Source: Amycolatopsis keratiniphila subsp. keratiniphila
GTDB lineage: Bacteria > Actinomycetota > Actinomycetes > Mycobacteriales > Pseudonocardiaceae
Length of the DNA: 61,597 nt
Direction of reading: 5' to 3'
Assembly: GCF_001620365.2 (NCBI RefSeq)
Contig: NZ_LQMT02000009.1
Coordinates: 2,453 to 64,049, forward strand
The notes under the pieces are model-generated. The model ran no database searches. It worked only from the letters and a program-made list of their open reading frames with translations, and was not told the origin of the DNA. Made by a program: the position numbers and the translations under genes. Positions 1-8,637 of this stretch are shown piece by piece (position 1 is the stretch's first letter; each line of letters starts with the position of its first letter).

Positions 1-103
1 ACCGTTCATGGCATTCGGCAGCGGCGCACCCCTGACAACTGTCACCCTCAGGTCATGACGCGCGGCCCACGGCCGCGACGCCCCCGCGCGACATGCTCGA
101 AGC

Positions 104-1027
104 ATGCGAGAACAAGACATCACCGCGGGGGCGGCGGTCCGGCTTTCCGGGTTGCGTAAGCACTATGGCGACGTTCACGCCGTCGACGGCGTGAACCTGA
201 CGATCGCGCCGGGCGAGGTGGTCGCGCTCCTCGGCCCCAACGGCGCGGGCAAATCCACCACCGTCGACATGATCCTGGGCCTGAGCGTGCCCGACAGCGG
301 CACGGTGACCGTGTTCGGCCGCGAGCCGGGGGACGCGGTCGGCGACGGGATGATCGGCGCGATGCTGCAGGGCGGCGCGCTCGTCGAAGATCTCACGGTC
401 GCCGAGACCGTCGGCATGGTCGCGGCACTGCACCGCGAGCCGATGCCCGTGCGGGAGGCGTTGCGCCGCGCCGGGATCGAGGACCTCGCGAACCGCCGCT
501 CCACCAGGCTTTCCGGCGGGCAGAAGCAGCGCGTGCGGTTCGCCGTCGCGCTGGTGAGCGACCCCGATCTGCTGATCCTCGACGAGCCGACCGCCGCGAT
601 GGACGTCGGCACGCGCCGCGAGTTCTGGAAGTCCATGTACGAGTACACGAACACCGGCCGCACGGTCCTGTTCGCCACCCACTATCTCGAAGAGGCCGAA
701 GAATTCGCCGACCGTGTGGTGCTGATGCGGTCGGGGCGGATCGTCGCGGACGGTTCGGTCGCGCAGGTCCGTGCGCTGGCCGGGGGACGCACGATCCGCG
801 CGGTCGTGCCCGCGGCGGCGGAACCGGTGATCGAGGGGCTGCCCGCGGTCACCGGGTTCGAACTCCGCGGTGGCCGCGCCGCGATCTCCAGTTCCGATTC
901 CGACGCCACGCTGCGCGCGCTGCTGGCCGAGATCCCCGGAGCGCGCGACATCGAGATCAGCGCCGTCGGCCTCGAAGGCGCGTTCCTGTCCCTGACCACC
1001 AAAGCCACCGAGGAAACCGTCCGATGA
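104..1027 (+). CDS. ABC transporter ATP-binding protein
   Basis: Cytoplasmic ATPase of an ABC-2 type exporter, 307 aa. The P-loop GPNGAGKST lies at residues 44-52, the ABC signature LSGGQ at 136-140 and Walker B LLILDEP at 156-162, followed by the switch histidine in FATHYLEEAEEFADR. The C-terminal ~90 residues match the extension seen in drug and daunorubicin-type export ATPases. The stop overlaps the permease start by 4 bp (ATGA), so the two are translationally coupled. A sensor kinase and response regulator follow in the same direction, a layout typical of exporters controlled by a DesK/LiaS-type system. The substrate cannot be read from sequence. Confidence 0.93.
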   Translation: MREQDITAGAAVRLSGLRKHYGDVHAVDGVNLTIAPGEVVALLGPNGAGKSTTVDMILGLSVPDSGTVTVFGREPGDAVGDGMIGAMLQGGALVEDLTVAETVGMVAALHREPMPVREALRRAGIEDLANRRSTRLSGGQKQRVRFAVALVSDPDLLILDEPTAAMDVGTRREFWKSMYEYTNTGRTVLFATHYLEEAEEFADRVVLMRSGRIVADGSVAQVRALAGGRTIRAVVPAAAEPVIEGLPAVTGFELRGGRAAISSSDSDATLRALLAEIPGARDIEISAVGLEGAFLSLTTKATEETVR

Positions 1028-1752
1028 ACCCGACCTATCTCAAGACCGAGATCGTCCGCACCTTCCGCTCCACCCGGTTCGTGCTCTTCGCCGTCGCCTT
1101 CCCGGTGCTGATGTTCCTGTTGCAGGCCAACGTTTTCGCCTCGGGGCAGCTGAACATCTCCGGCGTGATCATGGTCAACATGATGGCCTTCGGCGCCTTC
1201 TCCGCCGCCATGACGAGCGGCGCGAAACTGGCCATCGAGCGGTCCACGGGCTGGCAGCGCCAGCTGCGGCTGACCCCGCTGACCGGCGCCGGCTACCTCG
1301 GCGGCAAGGCGCTCTCGGCGATGCTCGTCGCACTCCCGTCACTGTTCCTCGTCCCGCTGGTCGGCGTCCTGGTCCAGGGTGTCCACCTCGACGCCGCGGG
1401 CTGGCTGCGGCTGGTGCTCGGCATCTGGCTGGGCGCGATCCCGCTGGTACTGCTCGGCCTGCTGCTGGGCCAGTTCGGCACGCCGGAGTCGATGCAGCCG
1501 CTGAACATGATCGTCATGATGGGCATGGGTTTCCTGGGCGGCCTCTGGATCCCGATCGACGGGATGCCGTCGTGGATGGCCGATCTCGCCCAGGTGACGC
1601 CGACGTACTGGCTGATCCAGCTGGTCCGCCCGGTGGTCACCGACCAGCACACGGTGAGCCTCCCGGCCGCGCTGGGCGTGCTGGCGGCGTGGACCGCGGT
1701 CCTCGGGGCGCTGGTGATCAGGCGTTACCGTAAGGACAGTGCGCGGGTCTGA
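1024..1752 (+). CDS. ABC-2 type transporter permease
   Basis: Membrane partner of the preceding ATPase, 242 aa with about six hydrophobic segments. It starts with a short cytoplasmic N-terminus and a first helix around residues 20-36 (FVLFAVAFPVLMFLL). The central part carries the usual ABC-2 features: GWQRQLRLTPLTGAGYLGGKAL before a helix, and GFLGGLWIPIDGMPSWM before the last periplasmic loop. The start overlaps the ATPase stop by 4 bp and the kinase gene begins 3 bp after its stop, so one transcript is likely. A homodimeric permease plus two ATPase subunits is the expected complex. Confidence 0.9.
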   Translation: MNPTYLKTEIVRTFRSTRFVLFAVAFPVLMFLLQANVFASGQLNISGVIMVNMMAFGAFSAAMTSGAKLAIERSTGWQRQLRLTPLTGAGYLGGKALSAMLVALPSLFLVPLVGVLVQGVHLDAAGWLRLVLGIWLGAIPLVLLGLLLGQFGTPESMQPLNMIVMMGMGFLGGLWIPIDGMPSWMADLAQVTPTYWLIQLVRPVVTDQHTVSLPAALGVLAAWTAVLGALVIRRYRKDSARV

Positions 1753-1755
1753 GAA

Positions 1756-2964
1756 ATGGGTGAACCGGTGAGCGACTACCCGGGCAGGGTCGAAACGGGC
1801 TTGAACACCCGGGAGAACTGGTGGGCGGACATGCCGCCGCGAACCGGCCGGGGGCCCCGGCCGAGGCGGTGGGTGTTCTTCGGCCTCGCCTTCATCGTGC
1901 CCGGCTGCGTCCCCGCGGCGGTCGATCTGGCCACGGACGGGGCGACCGCGAAAGAGCTGGTGATCGCCGCTCTCCTGCTCTTCTACGGCGCCTGCTACGT
2001 GCTGTTCCCGCTCAGCCTGCGGCCTTCGCGCCGGAAGCTGACCTACGTCTTCTCCGCGCTGATGCTGCTCGTCGGTCTCACCCTGGTGTTCCTGCACGAC
2101 AACAACCCGTACATCCTGATCTACGCGACGGCGGTGCTGGCCTTCACGCTGCCGCCGGCGTGGGCGCTGATCCTGGACGGCGGCGCGCTGCTGCTGGTGC
2201 TGGGTGTCCACCTCGCCATCGGGAAGGACGACTTCGGTGACCTCGTGGCGGTCGCCTCGATCACGGCGGCGATGTTCTTCATGGCGAACCTGGTCCGCGC
2301 GGTGCGGAAACTTGAAGCGGCCAACCGGGAGATCGCCACGCTCGCGGTGGCGGGTGAACGTGAGCGGCTGGCGCGGGATCTGCACGACATCCTCGGCCAC
2401 AGCCTCACCACCATCACGGTCAAGGCCGGGCTCGCCCGCCGCATCCTGGAGAGCGGCAAAGACGACTCCCGCGCGCTGCAGGAGATCCGCGAGGTCGAGA
2501 GCCTGACCCGCAGCGCGCTTTCGGACATCCGCGCCACGGTGTCCGAATATCGCGAGGTGTCGCTGTCGGCGGAGGTCGCCGGGGCGCGGGCGGCGTTGCG
2601 GGCGGCGGAGATCGACGCGGATCTGCCGCACGCGGTGGACAACGTCGACCCGGCCCTGCAGCGCACTTTCGGTTACGTACTGCGGGAAGCGGTCACGAAC
2701 GTGCTCCGGCATTCCGGCGCGAAGCACGTGAAAGTCCGTCTCGGCAAGACCTGGCTGGAAGTCGAGGACGACGGCGAAGGCGGCGAGGCGATGGCGGGGA
2801 ACGGTCTGCAGGGCCTCACCGAACGGCTGGACGCGGTCGGCGGGACCTTGACCGCCACCACGCCGCCTGGGGGAGGATGGCTCGTCCGCGCGGACGTACC
2901 CGAGTCCGCCCTGCGGAGCGACGCGACCGCGCCGCTCTCCGAACCCGCTGGAGGCTGCGCGTGA
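1756..2964 (+). CDS. Sensor histidine kinase, DesK/NarL-type
   Basis: Membrane histidine kinase of 402 aa. The N-terminal ~180 residues hold five or six hydrophobic segments with little extracellular sequence, as in intramembrane-sensing kinases. The HisKA_3 box RLARDLHDILGHSLTTI puts the phospho-acceptor at His210. The ATPase part shows the N box (LREAVTNVLRHSGAKHV) and the G box (GNGLQGLTERLDAVGG). The start is the ATG 3 bp after the permease stop; a GTG at 1768 is a possible alternative and neither has a strong ribosome site. The stop overlaps the regulator start by 4 bp (GTGA). It probably senses the exporter load or an envelope signal. Confidence 0.92.
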   Translation: MGEPVSDYPGRVETGLNTRENWWADMPPRTGRGPRPRRWVFFGLAFIVPGCVPAAVDLATDGATAKELVIAALLLFYGACYVLFPLSLRPSRRKLTYVFSALMLLVGLTLVFLHDNNPYILIYATAVLAFTLPPAWALILDGGALLLVLGVHLAIGKDDFGDLVAVASITAAMFFMANLVRAVRKLEAANREIATLAVAGERERLARDLHDILGHSLTTITVKAGLARRILESGKDDSRALQEIREVESLTRSALSDIRATVSEYREVSLSAEVAGARAALRAAEIDADLPHAVDNVDPALQRTFGYVLREAVTNVLRHSGAKHVKVRLGKTWLEVEDDGEGGEAMAGNGLQGLTERLDAVGGTLTATTPPGGGWLVRADVPESALRSDATAPLSEPAGGCA

Positions 2965-3566
2965 TCCGGGTCCTGCTCGCCGACGACCAGGCGATGGTGC
3001 GCGGGGCGTTGGCCACCGTGCTCGGCCTCGAAGCCGACATCGAGGTGGTCGCCCAGGTCGGCTCGGGCGACGAGGTGCTTCAGCGGGCGAAGGAGACCGC
3101 CCCGGACGTCGCGCTGCTCGACGTCCAGATGCCGGGCAAGGACGGGCTCGAAGCCGCCGCCGAACTGCACGGCGCGCTCCCGTTGTGCCGGATCATCATC
3201 TGCACCACCTTCGGGCGGCCCGGCTACCTGTCGCGGGCGATGGCGGCCGGTGCCGCGGGATTCGTGGTCAAGGACGCCCCGCCGGAGCAGCTCGTCGACG
3301 CCGTCCGCAGGGTCCACGGCGGGCTCCGCGTGGTCGATCCCGCGCTCGCCGCCGAATCGCTCGCGACCGGCGCGAGCCCGCTCACCGGACGCGAACACGA
3401 CGTCCTGAAAGCCGCCAAGGACGGCAGCACGGTGGCCGACATCGCCCGCTCGCTGCACCTTTCCGAAGGCACCGTGCGCAACCATCTTTCTGCCGCGATG
3501 GGCAAGACCGGGGCGAGGACGAGGGCCGAGGCGGTGCGGCTCGCGGAAGAGCACGGCTGGCTCTGA
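2961..3566 (+). CDS. Response regulator, NarL/LuxR family
   Basis: Cytoplasmic DNA-binding regulator of 201 aa, partner of the upstream kinase. The receiver domain has the acidic pair DD at residues 8-9, the phospho-acceptor Asp54 in ALLDVQMPGKDG and the conserved Lys in FVVKDAPP. The C-terminal LuxR helix-turn-helix reads LTGREHDVLKAA then VADIARSLHLSEGTVRNHLSAAMGKTGA. The GTG at 2961 is chosen because it overlaps the kinase stop by 4 bp and gives a receiver that begins MIRVLLADDQ, as in the family. It most likely regulates its own exporter operon. Confidence 0.92.
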   Translation: MIRVLLADDQAMVRGALATVLGLEADIEVVAQVGSGDEVLQRAKETAPDVALLDVQMPGKDGLEAAAELHGALPLCRIIICTTFGRPGYLSRAMAAGAAGFVVKDAPPEQLVDAVRRVHGGLRVVDPALAAESLATGASPLTGREHDVLKAAKDGSTVADIARSLHLSEGTVRNHLSAAMGKTGARTRAEAVRLAEEHGWL

Positions 3567-3598
3567 GATCACCCCGCCGCTCTGCGAGAATCATCCCC

Positions 3599-4231
3599 GT
3601 GAGTACCGCCGAACGGACCAAACCCACCCGTGCGAACTGGGTGCGCCGGACCTTGGCGGGATTCCTGCTGATCGTCGTCGCGCTGATCGGCGGAACGGCG
3701 TTCCGGGTCTGGCAGGTGGCGCGGGAGGACGTGCGCGACCGGGCCGACGTCATCGTGGTGCTCGGCGCGGCCCAGTACAACGGCAGGCCGTCGGAGATCT
3801 TCCGAGCCCGGCTGGAGAAGGCGAAGGCGCTGTACGACCGGGGCGTCGCCGAGGTGATCGTCACCGCGGGCGGCAAGAAGGCCGACGACAACTACACCGA
3901 GGCGCACGCGGGAGCGCAGTGGCTGCGCAAACGGGGTGTGCCCGTGTCGGCGACCCTGCCGGTCGGTGAGGGCAGCGACACCCTGCGCAGCCTCCGCGCG
4001 GTCGCCGAGCAGGTGCAGCAGCGGGGCTGGAAGACCGCCGTGCTGGTCAGCGACCCGTGGCATTCGTTCCGGGCGCGGGTGATGGCCGACGACCTCGGGC
4101 TCGACGCCTGGACGTCGCCCACGCACCGCGGCCCGATCGTGCAGGCCCGTGAGACGCAGGCGCGCTACATCGTCCGCGAGACCGGCGCGCTGCTGTACTA
4201 CCGCCTCACCAGGTTCCCCGCGGAGGTCTGA
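3599..4231 (+). CDS. YdcF/DUF218 family membrane-anchored protein
   Basis: Protein of 210 aa with one N-terminal membrane anchor (residues about 18-38, LAGFLLIVVALIGGTAF) followed by a DUF218 domain. The domain opens with the usual DVIVVLGAAQYNGRPSEIFRARLEKA and contains VIVTAGGK and TLPVGEGSDTL. DUF218 proteins such as SanA and ElyC act at the cell envelope, and some affect the peptidoglycan or vancomycin barrier, but the chemistry is unsettled. The GTG start at 3599 is preceded by a 32-bp gap after the response regulator, so it may or may not share that transcript. Confidence 0.8.
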   Translation: MSTAERTKPTRANWVRRTLAGFLLIVVALIGGTAFRVWQVAREDVRDRADVIVVLGAAQYNGRPSEIFRARLEKAKALYDRGVAEVIVTAGGKKADDNYTEAHAGAQWLRKRGVPVSATLPVGEGSDTLRSLRAVAEQVQQRGWKTAVLVSDPWHSFRARVMADDLGLDAWTSPTHRGPIVQARETQARYIVRETGALLYYRLTRFPAEV

Positions 4232-4269
4232 ACCCGATAAGTGTCGGTGATCGCGCTTAAGCTTGGCTG

Positions 4270-5541
4270 GTGAGCGACACCTACACCGAGGCCGACAGGG
4301 CGCGCCTGCTGCCCGAGCGGCCCAAGGGCGCGGCGCTGGAGGGCGCGGAAGACGGGCGGAGCGCCTTCGCCCGTGATCGCGCACGCGTGCTGCACTCGGC
4401 GGCCCTGCGGCGGCTGGCCGGCAAGACCCAGGTGGTCGGCCCGGGTGAAGGTGCCGAGGTCAGCGGCGTCCCGCGCACGCGGCTGACGCATTCGCTGGAG
4501 GTCGCCCAGATCGGCAGGGGGATCGCGGACGAACTGGGCGCGGACCCGGATCTGGTGGACACCGCCGGTCTCGCGCACGACATCGGGCATCCGCCGTTCG
4601 GGCACAACGGCGAGCGCGCGCTGGACGAGGTCGCGCAGCCGTGCGGTGGTTTCGAGGGCAACGCGCAGACCTTGCGCATCCTGACCAGGCTGGAGCCCAA
4701 GGTCCTGCTCGAAGGCGGGGCGGCCGGCGGGCTGAACCTCACCCGCGCCTGTCTCGACGCCTCGACGAAGTACCCGTGGCTCCGTGAAGAGGGCAATCCG
4801 AAGTACGGCGTGTACGCCGACGACGCCGAGGTCTTCGCGTGGGTCCGGCAAGGCGCGCCGGAGCGTCGCACCAGCCTGGAAGCACAGATCATGGACTGGT
4901 CCGACGACGTCGCGTATTCCGTGCACGACGTAGAGGACGGGGTGCTGGCGGGCCGGATCTCGTTGCGGGTACTGGCCGACGCGGAGGAACGCGCGGCGGT
5001 GGCCGAGGCGGCGCGCAGGTTTTCGCACCAGTCGCAGTCCACTTTGGAAGGTGCGGCGAAGGAACTGCTCGACCTGCCCGTGGTCGCGGAACTCACCGAA
5101 CCGGGGCTCGACGGATCGCTCAAGGCGCAGGTCGCGTTGAAACGGCTGACGAGTGAGCTGGTCGGCCGGTTCGCGACGGCGGTGGTCGGCGCGACGAGGG
5201 AGGTGTACGGCGAAGGACCGCTGAGCCGCTACGCCGCGCGTCTGGTCATCCCGGAGCAGGTCGCGGCCGAGGTCGCGTTGTTCAAGGCGCTCGCGCTGCG
5301 GTACGTGATGAGCGACAAACGACGCCTCGCGATGCAGGACGGTCAGCGTCAGACGCTCGCCGAACTGGTCGGCGCGCTGTGCCGCCGCGCGCCGGACGCG
5401 CTGGACGGCCTGTTCCTGCCCGCCTGGGAGGCCGCCGCGGACGACGCGGCCCGCCTGCGCGTGGTCGTCGACCAGGTGGCGTCGCTCACGGACGCGCAGG
5501 CGTACGCGTGGCACGCCTGGCACACCGGCCGCCACGGCTGA
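4270..5541 (+). CDS. dgt: dGTP triphosphohydrolase
   Basis: HD-domain nucleotide hydrolase of 423 aa that would cleave dGTP (or other dNTPs) to deoxynucleoside and triphosphate. Metal ligands are visible as His in [16 protein letters not shown] and the HD pair in [31 protein letters not shown] and [19 protein letters not shown] are also family hallmarks. The start is GTG at 4270. No Shine-Dalgarno is visible, but TAAGCT (4258-4263) sits six bases upstream like an actinobacterial -10, so the message could be leaderless. In mycobacteria dgt lies directly before dnaG; here six kilobases of other genes separate them. Confidence 0.92.
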   Translation: MSDTYTEADRARLLPERPKGAALEGAEDGRSAFARDRARVLHSAALRRLAGKTQVVGPGEGAEVSGVPRTRLTHSLEVAQIGRGIADELGADPDLVDTAGLAHDIGHPPFGHNGERALDEVAQPCGGFEGNAQTLRILTRLEPKVLLEGGAAGGLNLTRACLDASTKYPWLREEGNPKYGVYADDAEVFAWVRQGAPERRTSLEAQIMDWSDDVAYSVHDVEDGVLAGRISLRVLADAEERAAVAEAARRFSHQSQSTLEGAAKELLDLPVVAELTEPGLDGSLKAQVALKRLTSELVGRFATAVVGATREVYGEGPLSRYAARLVIPEQVAAEVALFKALALRYVMSDKRRLAMQDGQRQTLAELVGALCRRAPDALDGLFLPAWEAAADDAARLRVVVDQVASLTDAQAYAWHAWHTGRHG

Positions 5542-5542
5542 A

Positions 5543-5698
5543 GTCCTCGTGAGTGGTAAGGAAGCGGTAGGGCTCGGCCGTCGCCGAGGGGGTTGTGAAA
5601 GCCACTTTCGCAACGTCGGCTGTGGCCGGGCAGCGGCCGGAAGCCGGTAGGTGGCCAAGACACCCTCGGTCAGAACCGTCCTTACCGCTCACGAGGAC
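5543..5698. repeat. 156-bp element with 20-bp terminal inverted repeats
   Basis: The ends are GTCCTCGTGAGTGGTAAGGA (5543-5562) and its inverse complement at 5679-5698 with one mismatch (19/20). The interior has no open frame and contains GAAAGCCACTTTCGC, itself partly palindromic. It begins 2 bp after the dgt stop and ends 29 bp before the serpin start. A MITE-like or REP-type mobile repeat is the best reading. No target duplication is obvious. Confidence 0.6.
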
Positions 5699-5727
5699 CT
5701 ACCTTCGGACAGGAGACGGACGGGCCC

Positions 5728-6825
5728 GTGCACGGTACGGTCTGCGGCATGGGAGCTGTCGAAAGCCACCTCCGGTTTGGTCTGGACCTCTATCGGGTGC
5801 TGGCGAGCCGCGCGGAGAACGCGTGCTTCTCGCCGTACTCGATCGCGAGCGCGCTCGGCCTGGTGATCCAGGCCGCCAAGGGGAAGACCCGCGAGGAACT
5901 GATCGCGCTGCTCGGCGACCCGGACGAGCTCGCCGACCTGCTGGGCAAGGCCTCGTCACTGCTCGAAGACGGTCCCGAACTCGCGGTCGCGAACACGCTC
6001 TGGGCCTGGGACGGGCTCCCGCTCGAAGACTCCTTCCGCGAGGAACTCGCCACCTGGCCGGGCGGGAAGGTCGAGAGCGCCCCGTTCGGCGACGATCCGG
6101 AGGCCGCGCGGCGGCTGATCAACGCCGACGTCGCGCAGGCCACCCGCGAGCTGATCCCCGAACTCCTGAAGCCGGGGACGGTCGCGCAGGACACCGTCGC
6201 CGCGATCGTCAACGCCCTGTATCTCAAAACCGCCTGGACCAATCCGTTCTCGCGTGACAACACCGCGCCCGCGGACTTCCACGCGCCGTCGGGCACCCGT
6301 ACGGTGCCGACGATGTGGCTCGAAAAACAGCTCGACCACACCCACGAGGACGGCTGGCAGGTCGTCCGCCTCGGCGCCGAGGGCGGGGTGGAGGCGATCG
6401 TCCTGCTGCCGGACGGCGACCTCGACGACGCCGACCTCGACGCGGGGAAGCTCTCGGGCCTGCTGGAGAACACGCGGTCCAAGACGATCGCGCTGTCCCT
6501 GCCGAAACTCGACCTCGACGTCGACAGCCCGCTGACGGCGAAACTCCAGGAGCTCGGCGTGCGGACGATGTTCACCGCCGACGCCGACCTCACCGGTCTC
6601 GCCGACGACGACCGGCTCGAAGTCTCCGAGGTGCTCCACCAGTCCGTGCTCCGCATCGACGAACAGGGCCTCGAAGGCGCCGCCGCGACGGCGGTGCTGA
6701 TGCGGCTGACGTCGCTCATCGTCGACGAGCCCCTCGAAGTCGCCGTCGATCGCCCCTTCCTTCTGCTCGTCAGGCATGCCTCGACGGGTGTGATCTACTT
6801 TCTCGCCCGCGTAGTCGAGCCGTGA
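5728..6825 (+). CDS. Serpin-family protease inhibitor
   Basis: Protein of 365 aa with the whole serpin fold: FGLDLYRVLASRAENACFSPYSIASALGL at the N-terminus, NALYLKTAWTNPF, and the C-terminal RPFLLLVRHASTGVIYFLARVVEP. No signal peptide is seen, so it is probably cytoplasmic. The hinge of the reactive loop (GLEGAAATAVLM) is rich in small residues, as in inhibitory serpins. Counting 17 residues from its Glu puts P1 near Ile/Val in TSLIVDE, which would suit an elastase- or subtilisin-like target. GTG at 5728 has AGGAG 12 bases upstream; the in-frame ATG at 5749 is equally possible. Serpins are patchy in bacteria. Confidence 0.9.
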   Translation: MHGTVCGMGAVESHLRFGLDLYRVLASRAENACFSPYSIASALGLVIQAAKGKTREELIALLGDPDELADLLGKASSLLEDGPELAVANTLWAWDGLPLEDSFREELATWPGGKVESAPFGDDPEAARRLINADVAQATRELIPELLKPGTVAQDTVAAIVNALYLKTAWTNPFSRDNTAPADFHAPSGTRTVPTMWLEKQLDHTHEDGWQVVRLGAEGGVEAIVLLPDGDLDDADLDAGKLSGLLENTRSKTIALSLPKLDLDVDSPLTAKLQELGVRTMFTADADLTGLADDDRLEVSEVLHQSVLRIDEQGLEGAAATAVLMRLTSLIVDEPLEVAVDRPFLLLVRHASTGVIYFLARVVEP

Positions 6826-6834
6826 GGACGGTCA

Positions 6835-8637
6835 GTGAGTCTTTTCCAGGCTGAGACGGCGGAGACGGACGCCGGGAAGACTCCCACGAGACCCCGCCGG
6901 TTCGCCGCCGCCGACGCCGCCATCATGGGCGGCTTCCTGCTGTTCGCCTTCCTGCTCTACAACGGGCTCTGGCTCGACCTCGAGGAAGGCTATCTCTGGA
7001 ACAGCGCGTCGGATCAGAACCTGTGGGAGTGGTTCTTCTCCGTCACCGCGGACAACGTGCTGCACCTGAGGAACCCGCTCAGTTCGCACTACCAGAACCA
7101 TCCGCTCGGCGTGAACCTGATGGCCAACACGGCCATGCTCGGCATCGGCATCCCGCTTTCGCCGATCACGCTCACCTTCGGCCCGACGCTCACCTGGGCC
7201 ATCGCCCTCACCGGCGGTCTCGCCGGCACGGCGGCGGCCTGGTACTGGGTCTTCTCGCGGCATCTGGTCACCCATCGGGTCGGCGCGGCCATCGGCGGCG
7301 CGTTCGCCGGTTTCGCCCCGCCGATGATCTCGCACGGCAACGCGCACCCGAACTTCGTCGCGTGGTTCGTCCTGCCGTTCATCGCGCTGAAGGTCTTCAA
7401 GATCGCGCGCGGCGAACGCCCGGTCCGCAACGGGATCTTCCTCGGCCTGCTGGCGGCGTACCAGATCTTCCTCGGCGAAGAACCGCTGCTGATCTTCGCG
7501 ATGGCGTTCGCGATCTTCGCCATCGCCTACTTCGCGACGAACTACCGCGAGTTCCCGCCGATGGCGAAACCGCTGGGGATCGGTGTCGGCATCGGGGTGC
7601 TCGTGGCGCTCGTGCTGTGCGCTTTCCCGCTGTGGTGGCAGTTCTTCGGCCCGCAGAGCTATCAGGCGATCGAGCACGGCCCGGTCGGGAACGACACCGC
7701 CGCGTTCACCCGCTTCGCGACGCAGTCCGTCGCCGGGCAGCCGCAGGCCGCCGCGGACGTGTCGATGAACCGCACCGAAGAGAACGCCTTCTTCGGCTGG
7801 CCGCTGATCGTGCTGATGGTGGTCATCACCGCCTGGCTGTGGCGCGAGGTGTTCGCGCGGGCGCTGGCGATCTCGATGTTCGTGATGGCCTGGCTTTCCC
7901 TTGGCGTGCAACTGATCGTGGTGCACGAGGAGACCGGGATCCCCGGGCCGTGGAAGCTGTTCTCGGAACTGCCGTTGTTCGAGTCGCTGCTGGAATCGCG
8001 GCTGGCGATGGGCTGCATCCCGCTCATCGCCGCCCTGCTCGCACTGGCGACCGAACGCGTCTACACGGTCGCGTCGAAACTGCCCGAAGTGCCGGGGGAG
8101 CGGCGGTTCCCGTTGCGGCTGGTGTGGATCGGCGTGGTCATCGCGGTCCTGCTGCCGATCGCGCCGACCCAGCTGATCGTCAAGGACCGGCCGCCCACGC
8201 CGAGGTTCCTCGCCGACGGCACCTGGCGGAGCTACGTCGCGCCCGGCGGGACCGTGGTGCCCGTGCCGTTGCCGAGTTCCGGCGAATCCGAGCCGCTGCA
8301 CTGGCAGATCGACGCGGGGCTCGGCTATTCGATGCCGGAGGGCTACTTCGTGGGCCCGAGCGGGCCCGACGACAAACGCGGCCGCTACGGCGCCATCCAG
8401 CGGCCGACGTCGGTCATCTTCGACCAGATCAAGCAAACCGGCGTACCGGCGACGATCACCGAATCGCAGCGGGTGCAGGCGCTGGCGGATCTGCGGTACT
8501 GGAACGCCGACGTGCTCGTGCTGATCCCGCGCGAACACCAGGACGCTTTCCGGACCACGGTGGATCTTCTGCTGCGCAAGCCCGCCGAATTCGTCGACGG
8601 CGTCTGGGTGTGGGACGTCCGCACGATCACTCCGTGA
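6835..8637 (+). CDS. Large polytopic membrane protein, GT-C-like
   Basis: Protein of 600 aa with about ten to twelve membrane helices over residues 27-455, then a soluble C-terminal domain of ~145 residues outside or at the membrane face. The first loop after helix 1 is long and acidic (LWLDLEEGYLWNSASDQNLWEWFF), and HYQNHPLGVNLMANT follows. This layout resembles GT-C glycosyltransferases that use lipid-linked sugars, but I see no diagnostic motif, so the function remains open. It starts at GTG 6835, ten bases after the serpin stop, so co-transcription is likely. Its 3' end overlaps the convergent aldehyde dehydrogenase gene by 11 bp. Confidence 0.75.
   Translation: MSLFQAETAETDAGKTPTRPRRFAAADAAIMGGFLLFAFLLYNGLWLDLEEGYLWNSASDQNLWEWFFSVTADNVLHLRNPLSSHYQNHPLGVNLMANTAMLGIGIPLSPITLTFGPTLTWAIALTGGLAGTAAAWYWVFSRHLVTHRVGAAIGGAFAGFAPPMISHGNAHPNFVAWFVLPFIALKVFKIARGERPVRNGIFLGLLAAYQIFLGEEPLLIFAMAFAIFAIAYFATNYREFPPMAKPLGIGVGIGVLVALVLCAFPLWWQFFGPQSYQAIEHGPVGNDTAAFTRFATQSVAGQPQAAADVSMNRTEENAFFGWPLIVLMVVITAWLWREVFARALAISMFVMAWLSLGVQLIVVHEETGIPGPWKLFSELPLFESLLESRLAMGCIPLIAALLALATERVYTVASKLPEVPGERRFPLRLVWIGVVIAVLLPIAPTQLIVKDRPPTPRFLADGTWRSYVAPGGTVVPVPLPSSGESEPLHWQIDAGLGYSMPEGYFVGPSGPDDKRGRYGAIQRPTSVIFDQIKQTGVPATITESQRVQALADLRYWNADVLVLIPREHQDAFRTTVDLLLRKPAEFVDGVWVWDVRTITP

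Noticed and set aside
33..44. TGACAACTGTCA palindrome upstream of the ABC exporter
   Set aside because: Only 12 bp, 60 bp from the start, single copy; too short to call an operator without more evidence.
6832..8538. Open frame of 568 codons on the minus strand opposite the large membrane protein
   Set aside because: Composition is Arg/His/Pro/Gln-rich without family pattern. It mirrors the codon bias of the plus-strand gene, whose helices and GTG start are clear.
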